This document shows positions 54,773 through 64,000 of a stretch of 64,000 nt of DNA, one piece after another. The position numbers were made by a program, and so were the translations under genes. The notes beneath the pieces are model-generated. The model worked only from the letters and a program-made list of their open reading frames with translations. It was not told the origin of the DNA and made no database searches. The DNA comes from Flavobacterium sp. CECT 9288 (GTDB taxonomy: Bacteria; Bacteroidota; Bacteroidia; Flavobacteriales; Flavobacteriaceae). Location: NCBI RefSeq assembly GCF_918731615.1, contig NZ_OU957226.1:3349501-3413500 (forward strand). Direction: 5' to 3'. Every line of letters begins with the position of its first letter. The stretch's first letter is position 1.

Positions 54773-55426
54773 ATGCAAATTCATTATTTATCAGAGGAAA
54801 ACAGTGTCCTTAATCACTTTTTAGGGCAAATTCGAAATGTTACTGTACACAACGACAGCATGCGTTTCCGAAGAAATATTGAACGTATTGGTGAAATAAT
54901 AGCATACGAGTTAAGTAAAAATTTAGAGTATACTAATATTGAAATCCAAACACCTCTAGGAATAAAAAAAACTACTGAAATAGCAGATCAACTCGTATTA
55001 TGTTCAGTACTTAGAGCAGGTTTACCATTGCATTTAGGTTTTTTAAATTACTTTGATCAGGCCGAAAACGGTTTTGTATCAGCTTACCGGCACCACCCAA
55101 ACAATGATGAAGCTTTTGATATTTTGGTGCAATACCAAGCCATTACTGACCTCAACGGAAAGAATCTAATTCTAGTAGATCCTATGCTTGCTACAGGACA
55201 ATCACTGGTAGCTGTTTTCAATAAATTAATGGAAAATAGTACCCCAAAAGAAATTCATATTGCTGTGGTTATTGCCGCTCCAGAGGGAATTGCGTACTTA
55301 CAAGAGCAACTACCAAACAACTGCCACTTATGGGTGGCCTCACTAGACGAAAAACTAAATGAGAAAAGCTATATCATTCCAGGACTAGGAGATGCAGGTG
55401 ATTTAGCCTATGGGATTAAATTATAA
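54773..55426 (+). CDS. upp: Uracil phosphoribosyltransferase
   Basis: A 217-residue enzyme that makes UMP from uracil and PRPP in pyrimidine salvage. The PRPP-binding loop is LILVDPMLATGQSLVAV (about 138-154); VLRAGLPLHLGFL and the C-terminal IPGLGDAGDLAYGIKL, which binds uracil, are also typical. It overlaps the convergent DUF6427 gene by 6 bp at the stops. Confidence 0.93.
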   Translation: MQIHYLSEENSVLNHFLGQIRNVTVHNDSMRFRRNIERIGEIIAYELSKNLEYTNIEIQTPLGIKKTTEIADQLVLCSVLRAGLPLHLGFLNYFDQAENGFVSAYRHHPNNDEAFDILVQYQAITDLNGKNLILVDPMLATGQSLVAVFNKLMENSTPKEIHIAVVIAAPEGIAYLQEQLPNNCHLWVASLDEKLNEKSYIIPGLGDAGDLAYGIKL

Positions 55427-56350
55427 TTGTGTAAAAAAAGTAAACATACTGCAGGCAATCATCACATAAACTACAATTTCTTGTTTTAATTTTTCTTGTG
55501 GTATTTCAATATGACTGGTTGCCATGATGGCTAGGGGAGCAAAAGTAAAAAGGAGTAAATCATTACTTTTATGATCTGAAATTACATAAATAATAACTCC
55601 TAAAAAGAAAGAAGCCACCACTTTTTTATAAGAAGTATGTAGTATTTGAGGTCTACTAGACAAACTAGCAAACATAGAGATTATAAAAAACAAAGCAATA
55701 GTTGCATAAATAGACATTGCCCCGTTTTGATAATTGCTTGTAAAATAATCTAATGCAAAATTCACACTCATACTTTTTGTAATGTAAGCCAAACTATCAA
55801 TTTGAAACACTGTTGTAAACAACAAGAAAATGATTCCGGTAACAAAGAAAGCTATGAAAGGTAGAATCCAATTTCTATAGTCTCTGGCTACGTGAAAAAT
55901 GATAGAAATAAAAACCAATACTATAAAAAGGATACTCCAAAAATGAAATAACGTAGCAAGGAAAATCCACAACGAAGCATCAAATATTTTCTCTTTTGAT
56001 GCTTTTAATGATTGTAAAGAGATTAATCTCCTAAGGGCTAAAAGCAGAAAAAAATTGGCAATAATGAGATTAATATTGTCAAAAATACTTGGGAAAAATA
56101 ACAAGAATAACAAAAAGAAAAATGTAGTAAAAGTACTATCTTTACTCAAGCCATTTCTTTTGGCAATAAAATCAGTTAAAAATACCGAAGCAACTATAAA
56201 ACAAAAAGATACCCCTTTTTTAAACATTAAAAAATAAGATGTCATCCAAGAAGTTTCCTGGAATTGTACTACTAAAAAGAAAACCAGCATAAAAATTACA
56301 ACCAATGAAAAATTTAATGGTGTAGATTTTTTAAAAACACTTGTTATCAT
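55421..56350 (-). CDS. DUF6427 family membrane protein
   Basis: A 309-residue integral membrane protein with about eight to ten hydrophobic helices (FSLVVIFMLVFFLVVQF, FCFIVASVFLTDFIAK, and others) and short polar loops. It matches the DUF6427 family, which in Flavobacteriaceae lies beside upp. The stop codons of the two genes overlap by 6 bp. The function is unknown. Confidence 0.75.
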   Translation of the reverse strand: MITSVFKKSTPLNFSLVVIFMLVFFLVVQFQETSWMTSYFLMFKKGVSFCFIVASVFLTDFIAKRNGLSKDSTFTTFFFLLFLLFFPSIFDNINLIIANFFLLLALRRLISLQSLKASKEKIFDASLWIFLATLFHFWSILFIVLVFISIIFHVARDYRNWILPFIAFFVTGIIFLLFTTVFQIDSLAYITKSMSVNFALDYFTSNYQNGAMSIYATIALFFIISMFASLSSRPQILHTSYKKVVASFFLGVIIYVISDHKSNDLLLFTFAPLAIMATSHIEIPQEKLKQEIVVYVMIACSMFTFFTQL

Positions 56351-56493
56351 AAGGATATTTTATACTTTTGTGTTTGTAAATATAATACTTGTTTAAAAAG
56401 TAAACCCTGCTTGTTAATAAAGATTATTTTATTTTAAAAAACATTCGTTAGTATCGTGTTTACAAAACAATTACTTAAATCAATTTATATATT

Positions 56494-56724
56494 ATGAAAG
56501 CATTTTTCGAAGGAATACAATACTTATTTGTAGACATTTTATTTGCTCCTCTAGATTTTTTACGTTCTTTAGAGCTTAGCTCATGGTTTGTTGCTAACAC
56601 TATCAACTGGATTTTCATGATTATTTGTGCAGCTGCAATGGTGTACTGGATCAAACAATTGCAAATCTTTAATGATGCAGGAACAGAAAATCAAGATACT
56701 ACGGCTCACTCTTTCTTAAAATAA
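56494..56724 (+). CDS. DUF6341 family small membrane protein
   Basis: A 76-residue protein with N-terminal MKAFFEGIQYLFVDILF and one or two membrane helices (SSWFVANTINWIFMIICAAAMVYW). It matches DUF6341, a short family that flavobacteria carry near upp and purD. The function is unknown. It is divergent from DUF6427 and ends in a terminator shared with purD. Confidence 0.75.
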   Translation: MKAFFEGIQYLFVDILFAPLDFLRSLELSSWFVANTINWIFMIICAAAMVYWIKQLQIFNDAGTENQDTTAHSFLK

Positions 56725-56725
56725 G

Positions 56726-56764
56726 AACCCTCAACCTCTAGTTTGAGATTGAGAGCTCTTTTTA
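56726..56764. terminator. Terminator between DUF6341 and purD
   Basis: CTCAACCTC at 56730-56738 pairs with GAGATTGAG at 56745-56753 (one mismatch). It is followed by CTCTTTTTATT on the plus strand, and lies between two convergent genes. Confidence 0.6.
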
Positions 56765-58039
56765 TTATTTAAGATCATTTCCAATGTCTTTTCTAAAATA
56801 CATCTTATCAAAATGTAGCTTGTCTATGTTTTGGTAAGATTTTTTTATGGCCTCTTGAAAATCATTCCCGTAAGATGTAATGGCTAGCACTCTACCCCCA
56901 TTTGAAACAATTGCTCCTTGGTCTAGCTTAGTTCCAGCATGAAATACAATAGAATCTTGAACGTTTTCTAGTCCCGTAATTACTTTTCCTTTTTCAAAAT
57001 CTTCTGGATAACCTCCAGATACTAGCATCACAGTAGTGGCACTTCTTGGATCAATTTCTAAGTTGATTTCGTCTAGTTTTTCATTAGCTACAGCCAAAAA
57101 TAATTCAACCAAATCAGTTTGTAATCTTGGGATTACTACTTCTGTCTCTGGATCTCCCATTCTTACATTGTATTCAATAACAATAGGTTCGTTATTAACA
57201 TTGATTAGCCCTATGAAAACAAAACCTTTGTAAGCTATTCCATCTTTTTGAAAACCATCAATTGTAGGTTTTACAATGCGTGTTTCTATTTTTTCCATTA
57301 AAACAGCATCTACATAAGGAACTGGAGAAACAGCTCCCATACCACCTGTGTTGAGTCCTGTATCGCTTTCGCCAATGCGTTTGTAATCTTTAGCAGTTGG
57401 CAATATTTTATAACTTTTTCCGTCTGTGAGTACAAAACAGCTCAATTCTATTCCGTCCAGAAATTCTTCGATAACTACTTTTGAACTGGCTACACCAAAT
57501 TTTTGATGTACAAGCATGTTTCTTAGTTCATCTTTGGCTTCAGCCAAATCCTGAATGATTAAAACGCCTTTACCAGCGGCCAAACCATCTGCTTTTAAAA
57601 CATACGGAGGTTGCAATCTTTCTAAGAATTCACATCCTTGTTCTACGGTTTCGGCTGTAAAACTATCATAAGCAGCCGTTGGGATGTTGTGTTTGATTAA
57701 AAATTCCTTTGCAAATTCCTTACTCCCTTCTAGCTGAGCGCCTATTTTTGAAGGACCAATAACAGGAATATGACATAAAGCTGGATCATTTAAAAAGAAA
57801 TCATAAATCCCCTTTACCAATGGATCCTCAGGACCTACAACCACCATGCCCACATTCTCTTGAATTGCAAATGCTTTTATGGCTTCAAAATCAGTTGGAC
57901 TCATAGCAAGATTGGTTGCAATGGCTGCAGTTCCTGCATTTCCAGGAGCTACAAAAAGTTTTTCGCATAATGGGCTTTGAACCATTTTCCAAGCAAATGC
58001 GTGCTCTCTTCCGCCAGAACCGAGTAGTAAAATTGTCAT
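56765..58039 (-). CDS. purD: Phosphoribosylamine--glycine ligase
   Basis: A 424-residue ATP-grasp enzyme making GAR in purine synthesis. Conserved blocks: GSGGREHAFAWKM at the N-terminus, PSKIGAQLEGSKEFAKEF, LKADGLAAGKGV in the ATP-grasp fold, GGMGAVSPVPY, and EYNVRMGDPETEVV. The ATG at 58039 (MTILLLGSGG) is chosen because 33 further upstream codons have no homology. A -7 box (plus 58063-58070) lies just before it. It is transcribed leftward and alone. Confidence 0.96.
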   Translation of the reverse strand: MTILLLGSGGREHAFAWKMVQSPLCEKLFVAPGNAGTAAIATNLAMSPTDFEAIKAFAIQENVGMVVVGPEDPLVKGIYDFFLNDPALCHIPVIGPSKIGAQLEGSKEFAKEFLIKHNIPTAAYDSFTAETVEQGCEFLERLQPPYVLKADGLAAGKGVLIIQDLAEAKDELRNMLVHQKFGVASSKVVIEEFLDGIELSCFVLTDGKSYKILPTAKDYKRIGESDTGLNTGGMGAVSPVPYVDAVLMEKIETRIVKPTIDGFQKDGIAYKGFVFIGLINVNNEPIVIEYNVRMGDPETEVVIPRLQTDLVELFLAVANEKLDEINLEIDPRSATTVMLVSGGYPEDFEKGKVITGLENVQDSIVFHAGTKLDQGAIVSNGGRVLAITSYGNDFQEAIKKSYQNIDKLHFDKMYFRKDIGNDLK

Positions 58040-58062
58040 GTGTGTTGTTTTTAGTTGTCGTG

Positions 58063-58070
58063 CAAAAATA
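58063..58070 (-). promoter_or_regulatory. Putative -7 promoter box for purD
   Basis: TATTTTTG on the minus strand fits TAnnTTTG, 24 bp before the ATG at 58039. It supports the shorter purD start. Confidence 0.5.
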
Positions 58071-58173
58071 ATTGGTTTTGAACTCAAAAAACAATTAAAT
58101 AGTAAAAACTTCCCCAAAGCGACTAATAAGTAAGACATAAATACTATTTTTGATTACACAATACTCCTTAAAA

Positions 58174-59484
58174 ATGTTTCGATTATTTGATATAGCACTG
58201 CAATGGAACGGGTTTCCTATTCGTAAAGCAAAGCAGGAATTACTAAAAATAATTGCACATACACCGCAAGAACATGAGCAATTTATTGAGAGAAAGAAAC
58301 GAGAAATTGTTCTGTATCATTTAGAAAACAATCCGTTTTACAGTAAACTTGTAGGTACAAAAAATTATAAAAACTGGGATGATTTACCCATTTTGAGCAA
58401 ACAAAATTTACAAAAACCACTTCAAGAAAGACTTTCTAGGGGTTATACTTTAAAAAACTGCTATACAAACAAAACGTCTGGCTCTAGCGGTACTCCATTT
58501 ATATTTGCAAAAGACAATTATTCTCATGCTTTGACTTGGGCTTCAAACATGTACCGTTTTGGTTGGTATGGCATTGATTTTAATACTTCATACCAAGCCC
58601 GGTTTTATGGCATCCCGATGGATTTTATTGGAAATAAAAAAGAACGGTTCAAAGATTTCTTGAGTCATCGATACCGGTTTTCTGTATTTGATTTGTCAGA
58701 TGTTGTTTTAGAAAGGATTTTGAAAACCTTTAGCCAAAAAAAATTTGATTACATCAATGGGTATACCAGCGCTATTGTTTTGTTTGCTAAATTTTTACAA
58801 CGAAAAAATATTGTATTAACCAGTGTTTGTCCTAGTTTAAAGGTATGTATGGTTACCTCTGAAATGCTTTTTGATGACGATAAAATTTTATTAGAAAAAC
58901 AACTTGGAGTTCCTATTGTCAATGAATACGGTACCTCTGAACTAGACTTGATTGCGTTTCAAAATCCTGAAGGGCTTTGGCAAATAAACTCTGAAAACTT
59001 ATTTGTTGAAATTTTAGACCAAAATAATAAAGCGGTTCCTTATGGTAAAGCTGGTCGTGTTGTCATCACCTCTTTGTACAATAAAGCGCATCCGTTTATA
59101 CGGTATGATATTGGAGATATTGGCATTTTGGATAAAAAAAGCACTTTACAAAAACCCATTTTACAACAATTGATAGGGCGCTCTAATGATGTGGTTGTTT
59201 TACCAAGCGGAAAAAAATCAGCAGGACTTACATTTTATTACGTGACTAAAAGTATCATTGAAGATGATGGAAATGTAAAAGAATTTACCATCAAACAAAC
59301 TAAATTAGATTGTTTTGAAATTGATTATGTAAGTGAAAAAGAACTAGTTCCCAATCAAATTAAAAAAATTGAAGCTGCCATTTCTTTATATTTAGAACCT
59401 AATTTGAGCATTACATTCGTCCGAAAAAATAACTTAGATAGAACCAATAGAGGTAAACTAAAACAGTTTACCTCTATGCTATAA
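58174..59484 (+). CDS. CapK-like adenylate-forming enzyme (phenylacetate-CoA ligase family)
   Basis: A 436-residue protein of the PaaK/CapK adenylate-forming family. The AMP-binding loop is TSGSSGTPFIFAKD (about 105); NEYGTSELDLIAFQNPEG and RYDIGDIGILD are the following core motifs. In polysaccharide loci such proteins are thought to activate acyl or sugar-acid groups. It begins at the ATG at 58174 (MFRLFDIALQ); an upstream TTG at 58150 is less likely. It is convergent with the glycosyltransferase downstream and the stops overlap by 6 bp. Confidence 0.85.
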   Translation: MFRLFDIALQWNGFPIRKAKQELLKIIAHTPQEHEQFIERKKREIVLYHLENNPFYSKLVGTKNYKNWDDLPILSKQNLQKPLQERLSRGYTLKNCYTNKTSGSSGTPFIFAKDNYSHALTWASNMYRFGWYGIDFNTSYQARFYGIPMDFIGNKKERFKDFLSHRYRFSVFDLSDVVLERILKTFSQKKFDYINGYTSAIVLFAKFLQRKNIVLTSVCPSLKVCMVTSEMLFDDDKILLEKQLGVPIVNEYGTSELDLIAFQNPEGLWQINSENLFVEILDQNNKAVPYGKAGRVVITSLYNKAHPFIRYDIGDIGILDKKSTLQKPILQQLIGRSNDVVVLPSGKKSAGLTFYYVTKSIIEDDGNVKEFTIKQTKLDCFEIDYVSEKELVPNQIKKIEAAISLYLEPNLSITFVRKNNLDRTNRGKLKQFTSML

Positions 59485-60249
59485 TTTTTTTGTGTAGCGC
59501 GGCTTGACTAAAAATTGCGTAAACAGGAAAACTAACATGAACAATAATGCCCGTATGATGTTGTATCCATGAAAAGAACGATATACTGCAAAATTATGTT
59601 TAAGTAAAGCCATTTTACCAGCCGAAATAGAGTTGTCCCTTACTCTATATAACGCTAAACTTTCTGGAACCGGCCGCACTTTTTTTATAGGTTTTAGGAT
59701 GGTAAGCCACATCATCCAGTCTTGTCTTTTTCTAGAATGAGAAATAGGAATTTTTCCGTAGAAAGAAACATCATAAATCCCAGTGAGATTGCCTATGTAG
59801 TTGCAGAAGAACAGTTGCTTGTAAGTAAGCTGTATGGGTCCCTCGACGCGTTTGTTTAACAATGTTCCTGCTTCATTCATACATTCGTAAAAAGAAAAAG
59901 TAAATGGTAATTTATGCTGCTGCATGAATTGCAATTGTAGTTCTAGCTTATTGGGTTTCCATTTATCATCAGCATCCAAGAAAGCAATGTAATCTCCAGT
60001 GGCTTTTGATAAAGCTGTATTTCTAGCAATACCTGTTCCTGAGTTTGTAGAAAGTTTAAAAATACGTATTCGGTTGTCTTGATTTGCAATTGTTTTAGCA
60101 ATAGATACAGTGCTATCACTTGAACAATCATCAACTAGAATCAATTCCCAATTTGTGTGTGTTTGTTCCTGTACTGAAAGAATAGCTTCAAGAATATACT
60201 TCTCTGAATTGTAGCAGGGCATTAGGATAGATACTAAATTGTTTTTCAT
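59479..60249 (-). CDS. Glycosyltransferase family 2
   Basis: A 256-residue GT-A glycosyltransferase: nucleotide-sugar site SILMPCYNSEKYI, then WELILVDDCSSDST and the metal-binding AFLDADDKWKPNKLE (DxD). A hydrophobic C-terminal stretch (IIRALLFMLVFLFTQFLV) may associate it with the membrane. It likely adds a sugar to the surface polysaccharide repeat. It lies 1 bp after the initiating sugar transferase and shares its transcript. Confidence 0.93.
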   Translation of the reverse strand: MKNNLVSILMPCYNSEKYILEAILSVQEQTHTNWELILVDDCSSDSTVSIAKTIANQDNRIRIFKLSTNSGTGIARNTALSKATGDYIAFLDADDKWKPNKLELQLQFMQQHKLPFTFSFYECMNEAGTLLNKRVEGPIQLTYKQLFFCNYIGNLTGIYDVSFYGKIPISHSRKRQDWMMWLTILKPIKKVRPVPESLALYRVRDNSISAGKMALLKHNFAVYRSFHGYNIIRALLFMLVFLFTQFLVKPRYTKKL

Positions 60250-60250
60250 A

Positions 60251-61603
60251 TCAATATGCTTTTTTATCGCCCCGAATCGTATTGTAAATGGTCAAAAAAA
60301 TGATTTTAATATCTAATAAAATAGACCAATTTTCCATATAAAAGATATCATATTTCACCCTGTTGATAATGTCCTTATCAGTCTCCACTTCTCCTCTAAA
60401 ACCTTTTGTTTGAGCGAGTCCAGTGATACCAGGTTTTATAAAATGACGTACCATAAATTTATCCACAGTAAGCGCATACATCTGGGTATGACTTACCATG
60501 TGTGGTCTAGGTCCTACTACTGACATTTCGCCCAGTAACACATTAAAAAATTGTGGTAATTCGTCAATACTTGTTTTTCTTATAAAACGACCTACCCTAG
60601 TAACTCTAATGTCGTTTTTTGATACTTGATTCAAATGGGCTTCATCATTAAGTTCCATTGATCTAAACTTATAACAAAAAAATTCTTTGTAATTCAATCC
60701 ATTTCTTTTTTGGATAAAAAACAAAGGCCCTTTTGACTCCAATTTAATGAATATAGCCAATATGGGTGTCAACCATGAGAGCACTCCTGCAATTATGATT
60801 AATGAAAAAACAATATCAAAAACACGTTTAATTACCTTGTTCAAAGTATCATCAAGTAGAATGTTACGCAATGATATTACAGGAATATAATTGTAATATT
60901 CAAATGTGAAATTCCGCGAAAGAATTTGTTTTTCGCTGGGAATAAACTTTAATGTCTTCAAATTATTATCGGCAAAATAAACAATTTCATTAATTTGGTT
61001 TTGGTTTAAATCACTCATAGAACAATACAATTCATCTATTTGATGCTCCAGTACATACTCAAAACTTTCCTTGAGGGTTTTAGACTTATTTTTTTCAAGC
61101 TCAAAAACACGCTCAAGTTTGTACCCATAATCTGGGTTCTCTGTAAAAAAATGTTGTAAAGGTTCAGTACTTTTTTCATTACCAATCAAAATTACTTTTC
61201 TAAAGTTTCCACCATACAATAGCCTATATTTTTTTAGAAAATAATAAATAGCCAGTTTGACAATTAAAATGATAAATAGTGACAGTAGAGTAAAATACCC
61301 AATGCTTTCAAAACTAGAATTATAGGAGTCGTAAAAGGCTAAGGCAAGACAAAAAAGAGAAAATACAACTCCTTGTTTTAAGGCACAATTTAATATAGAA
61401 ATCACTTTAGTATACCTGTAAACCTCATAAAAACCCAAACTGGCAGCAATAATAAACCAACTTATACTTATGATAACAAAATAAAAAGGTGTCTTTACAG
61501 GAAAATCAGTCATATACCATAGTAAGACATTGATTATCAATAAATCAATGGCAAATGAAAAGGGACGAATGTAGCCCGAATATCTTCCTGTTTTTGTTTT
61601 CAA
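60251..61603 (-). CDS. Initiating polyprenyl glycosylphosphotransferase (WcaJ/WbaP-like)
   Basis: A 450-residue membrane enzyme. The N-terminal half has four to five helices and a soluble domain (KVILIGNEKSTEPLQHFF). The C-terminal bacterial sugar transferase domain (about 260-450) reads RVFDIVFSLIIIAGVL, then GPLFFIQKRNGLNYKEFFCYKFRSM and DELPQFFNVLLGEMSVVGPRPHM. It transfers a sugar-1-phosphate to undecaprenyl phosphate, the first step of polysaccharide assembly. It begins the short operon with the GT2 gene. Confidence 0.94.
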   Translation of the reverse strand: MKTKTGRYSGYIRPFSFAIDLLIINVLLWYMTDFPVKTPFYFVIISISWFIIAASLGFYEVYRYTKVISILNCALKQGVVFSLFCLALAFYDSYNSSFESIGYFTLLSLFIILIVKLAIYYFLKKYRLLYGGNFRKVILIGNEKSTEPLQHFFTENPDYGYKLERVFELEKNKSKTLKESFEYVLEHQIDELYCSMSDLNQNQINEIVYFADNNLKTLKFIPSEKQILSRNFTFEYYNYIPVISLRNILLDDTLNKVIKRVFDIVFSLIIIAGVLSWLTPILAIFIKLESKGPLFFIQKRNGLNYKEFFCYKFRSMELNDEAHLNQVSKNDIRVTRVGRFIRKTSIDELPQFFNVLLGEMSVVGPRPHMVSHTQMYALTVDKFMVRHFIKPGITGLAQTKGFRGEVETDKDIINRVKYDIFYMENWSILLDIKIIFLTIYNTIRGDKKAY

Positions 61604-61718
61604 TAGGATACAAATTAAAATAGCAAGTAGGCAAGCTCAAGCCGTTGCGAATCTTATATAAAGAAATTAATCTAGAACTTTTATTTCACTTCATTAGATT
61701 AAAAGAAAGGTAAATGAA

Positions 61719-62702
61719 CTAAAAAATATATTTAGAAAAATCCTTGTGCTCTTCTTTTGAAAGTTCTTCCTTAGATAAAGATTTAAAATACTCATATGTG
61801 ATTTTCATTCCTTCGGCACGGCCTACTTTAGCTTCCCAACCAAGCAATTCTTTGGCTTTCGTAATATCAGGTTGTCGCTGTAATGGATCGTTTATTGGTA
61901 ACGGATGGTACACCACTTTTTGATTGGTACCTGTAAGTTTAATGATTTCTTCGGCAAAATCTTTAATAGTAATTTCGTCTGGATTTCCAATATTTACAGG
62001 CAAAACATAATCCGAATGCAACAATCTAAAAATACCTTCTACCTGATCATCAACATAGCAAAAAGAACGGGTTTGCATGCCATCGCCAAAAATAGTTAAG
62101 TCCTCGCCGCGAATAGCTTGACCAATAAAAGCAGGAATAACACGACCGTCATTGAGGCGCATTCTTGGTCCGTAGGTATTAAAAATTCGAACAATTCTGG
62201 TTTCTACGCCATGAAAGGTATGATATGCCATAGTTATGGATTCTTGAAAGCGTTTTGCTTCGTCATATACTCCTCTAGGTCCTATGGTATTTACGTTGCC
62301 ATAATATTCTTCTGTTTGTGGGTGTACCAATGGATCTCCATACACTTCAGAAGTAGATGCAATAAGGATTCTAGCTTTTTTTACTCTGGCTAAACCCAAT
62401 AAATTATGAGTACCAAGGGAACCTACTTTCAAGGTTTGTATAGGGATTTTTAAATAATCAATAGGACTTGCAGGCGATGCAAAGTGTAAAATATAGTCTA
62501 AATTTCCAGGGACATGAACAAACTTGGTGATGTCATGATGGTAAAATTCAAACTGCTCCAATTTGAAAAGATGCTCAATATTTTTTAAATCTCCCGTAAT
62601 GAGATTATCCATCCCAATAACATGGTAGCCTTCTTTTATGAAACGGTCACAAAGATGTGATCCTAAAAATCCTGCGGCTCCGGTGATAAGTATTCTTTTC
62701 AT
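61719..62702 (-). CDS. UDP-glucuronate decarboxylase-like SDR
   Basis: A 327-residue extended SDR. NAD-binding loop [16 protein letters not shown]; active-site serine and YxxxK in [10 protein letters not shown] and [24 protein letters not shown] is characteristic of UDP-glucuronate decarboxylase (UDP-xylose synthase). It should make UDP-xylose or a related nucleotide sugar for the polysaccharide. Its stop lies 115 bp before the sugar transferase start, and its start overlaps the O-antigen ligase stop by 1 bp. Confidence 0.9.
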   Translation of the reverse strand: MKRILITGAAGFLGSHLCDRFIKEGYHVIGMDNLITGDLKNIEHLFKLEQFEFYHHDITKFVHVPGNLDYILHFASPASPIDYLKIPIQTLKVGSLGTHNLLGLARVKKARILIASTSEVYGDPLVHPQTEEYYGNVNTIGPRGVYDEAKRFQESITMAYHTFHGVETRIVRIFNTYGPRMRLNDGRVIPAFIGQAIRGEDLTIFGDGMQTRSFCYVDDQVEGIFRLLHSDYVLPVNIGNPDEITIKDFAEEIIKLTGTNQKVVYHPLPINDPLQRQPDITKAKELLGWEAKVGRAEGMKITYEYFKSLSKEELSKEEHKDFSKYIF

Positions 62703-64000
62703 TACAATAAGTTCTGTTCTTTATTATGATTTACTTTGTTTAACAAACAGTACAATACAATAAAGAAAATTATTCCTCTTTGTCTACTCAAAAAGGATTC
62801 GGTCAAAAATAACACTATCATTGTTACCGAAAAAGCGATATGCACAAAATCTTTGTTTCTAATTCCATTTCTAATGGAAATAAACAACATACAAACCAGA
62901 ATTAAAATACCCAAAAAACCAATTTCAGAAAAAATTTGTACATATTCATTATGAAAATTATATACTCCATAACTGTGGTGCAAATGATGTTCCTTGACTT
63001 TATCTTGAATTTTAGTTTGAGCAGCATCTAATCCGAATCCGGTAAAAAAAATACCTTCTTCTTGAAGCATTTCTATAAAAATCCTCGTTTGATAAACCCG
63101 AAAAGCAGCCCCTGGAAAAAAGTCATTCTCTTGAAACTGCTCTTGGCTCCAAGCTTGTTTTAAACTAATGCTATAGATTGAATTTTTAGTTTCCTCAGAT
63201 CCTTCCTTTAAAGAACTATCAACCAGTATGGTTTTTAACTCAATCATAAACCGGTCTCTTATTGGTTTTATTGATGCTATACAGGTTGTTGTTATCAAAA
63301 CAATGGCTACAAGTATTGCAGTTTTTGTTTTTCTAGAAAATCCAGAAAAAAAGAAAAGATACACCATGACCAAAATAAAATCACAAATTATAATATTCTT
63401 TGATGACAATAAAAACACAAATACAACTAGTATTACCAATGCTAATTGATCAAAAATTGTTTTGTTTTTTTGGACCAAAAAATAGAACATCCCAAATGAA
63501 GCAAACCCCGAAACATATATTGCATTAAGGCTAACAGTAACCAATTCATGATAAAAAAACACGCTAAAATCTGCTGAACTGCTAAATTTAAGGACTGCTT
63601 TTGCTAAACAAAAAATGGCAAAAAACACCATTGAGAAACTGTAAATTTTAAAAACCCGATGCTTTAACTCTTGATTTAAATGGGGTAAAAAGCAAAAAGC
63701 AATGGGAATTAATAAAACCAATATTTCCTTTTGTAATCCGGCCTTTGTAGCGTGAACGTCAATGGTCCATAGTAAGGAAAGCACCATTAATACATAAAGG
63801 AGCATTGGAAGTATTTCAACTTTTGAAATTGAAAAATTAGCTTTTTTAGCCTTAGAAAAACAAACCAGTAAAAAAATTATACAAGTCATACTCCCGATGT
63901 TGTGTTTCAACGGAAGCGTCATGAGCATTGCAGCTAAAAGATAAACCAATAGTGTTTGATTTTGCCACAATTCTTCAATTTTATGAAAGACTTTTTTTGA
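62702..64000 (-). CDS. O-antigen ligase family protein (partial, 5' end beyond window)
   Basis: At least 433 residues with about ten hydrophobic helices and the Wzy_C/O-antigen ligase layout, including a large polar loop ([52 protein letters not shown]). The frame stays open to the window edge at 64000, and there is no ATG after the upstream [11 protein letters not shown] codons, so the start lies outside. A TTG start at 63970 is possible but unsupported. The protein probably polymerises or ligates the surface polysaccharide. It overlaps the UDP-glucuronate decarboxylase-like gene by 1 bp. Confidence 0.88.
   Translation of the reverse strand, partial: SKKVFHKIEELWQNQTLLVYLLAAMLMTLPLKHNIGSMTCIIFLLVCFSKAKKANFSISKVEILPMLLYVLMVLSLLWTIDVHATKAGLQKEILVLLIPIAFCFLPHLNQELKHRVFKIYSFSMVFFAIFCLAKAVLKFSSSADFSVFFYHELVTVSLNAIYVSGFASFGMFYFLVQKNKTIFDQLALVILVVFVFLLSSKNIIICDFILVMVYLFFFSGFSRKTKTAILVAIVLITTTCIASIKPIRDRFMIELKTILVDSSLKEGSEETKNSIYSISLKQAWSQEQFQENDFFPGAAFRVYQTRIFIEMLQEEGIFFTGFGLDAAQTKIQDKVKEHHLHHSYGVYNFHNEYVQIFSEIGFLGILILVCMLFISIRNGIRNKDFVHIAFSVTMIVLFLTESFLSRQRGIIFFIVLYCLLNKVNHNKEQNLL

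Overview
The window is chromosomal DNA from a member of the Bacteroidota, most likely a Flavobacterium or close relative. It is clearly AT-rich. The gene set is typical of that class: TonB-dependent receptors with carboxypeptidase-regulatory N-termini, GLPGLI and DUF5689 proteins, a SprE gliding/type IX secretion lipoprotein, DUF4292, DUF2452, DUF4254, DUF6427 and DUF6341 families, a bactofilin, and an ATP synthase operon without the beta and epsilon genes. Several promoters carry the Bacteroidota -7 box TAnnTTTG; the tRNA-Asn promoter has the full TTTG-N19-TAnnTTTG form. No rRNA, insertion sequence, prophage or CRISPR array was seen.

Layout. 1-10.3 kb: envelope and metabolic genes, all leftward (secreted protein, FKBP lipoprotein, DUF5689 lipoprotein with a TonB-dependent receptor, MFS transporter, Gfo/Idh/MocA oxidoreductase, old yellow enzyme). 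10.4-13.5 kb: rightward rseP, tRNA-Asn, and a small insert-like stretch with a Crp/Fnr regulator and a DinB-like protein after a decayed copy of the tRNA 3' end. 13.6-23.7 kb: leftward DUF2452, EnvC-like, DUF4292 and TPR genes, a 204-bp tandem array, a nucleotidyltransferase, dut, a frameshifted Wzx flippase, a lipoprotein and a GNAT enzyme. 24.0-31.1 kb: Crp/Fnr with a PRISE-type reductase, then a subtilase and a TPR-AraC regulator (broken by a stop codon) that share an upstream palindrome, then a run of very small membrane or secreted ORFs.

31.1-41.5 kb is one leftward block: sprE, bactofilin, AtpZ-like, a small membrane protein, atpB, atpE, atpF, atpH, an unrelated secreted 508-residue protein, atpA and atpG. 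The foreign gene between atpH and atpA is one of the more unusual things here. 41.8-46.6 kb is a PadR-controlled cassette: three tandem paralogous small membrane proteins, a DUF5687-type permease and an ABC ATPase. 46.7-58.0 kb holds a PaaE-like reductase, a second GNAT enzyme, a GLPGLI/TonB-like pair, a GT9 glycosyltransferase, DUF4254, upp, DUF6427, DUF6341 and purD. 58.1-64.0 kb is the edge of a surface polysaccharide locus (CapK-like, GT2, initiating sugar transferase, UDP-glucuronate decarboxylase-like, O-antigen ligase running off the window).

The main non-coding feature is a repeat family built from CTTAATGGTTTAAA and ATATAAG/CATATAAG modules. It forms a 97-bp array (8761-9198), a 204-bp array (17818-19440) and looser copies at 42561 and 53756-54070, always between two leftward genes. 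Two genes carry apparent disabling mutations (Wzx frameshift, AraC nonsense codon), each of which could also be a sequencing error.
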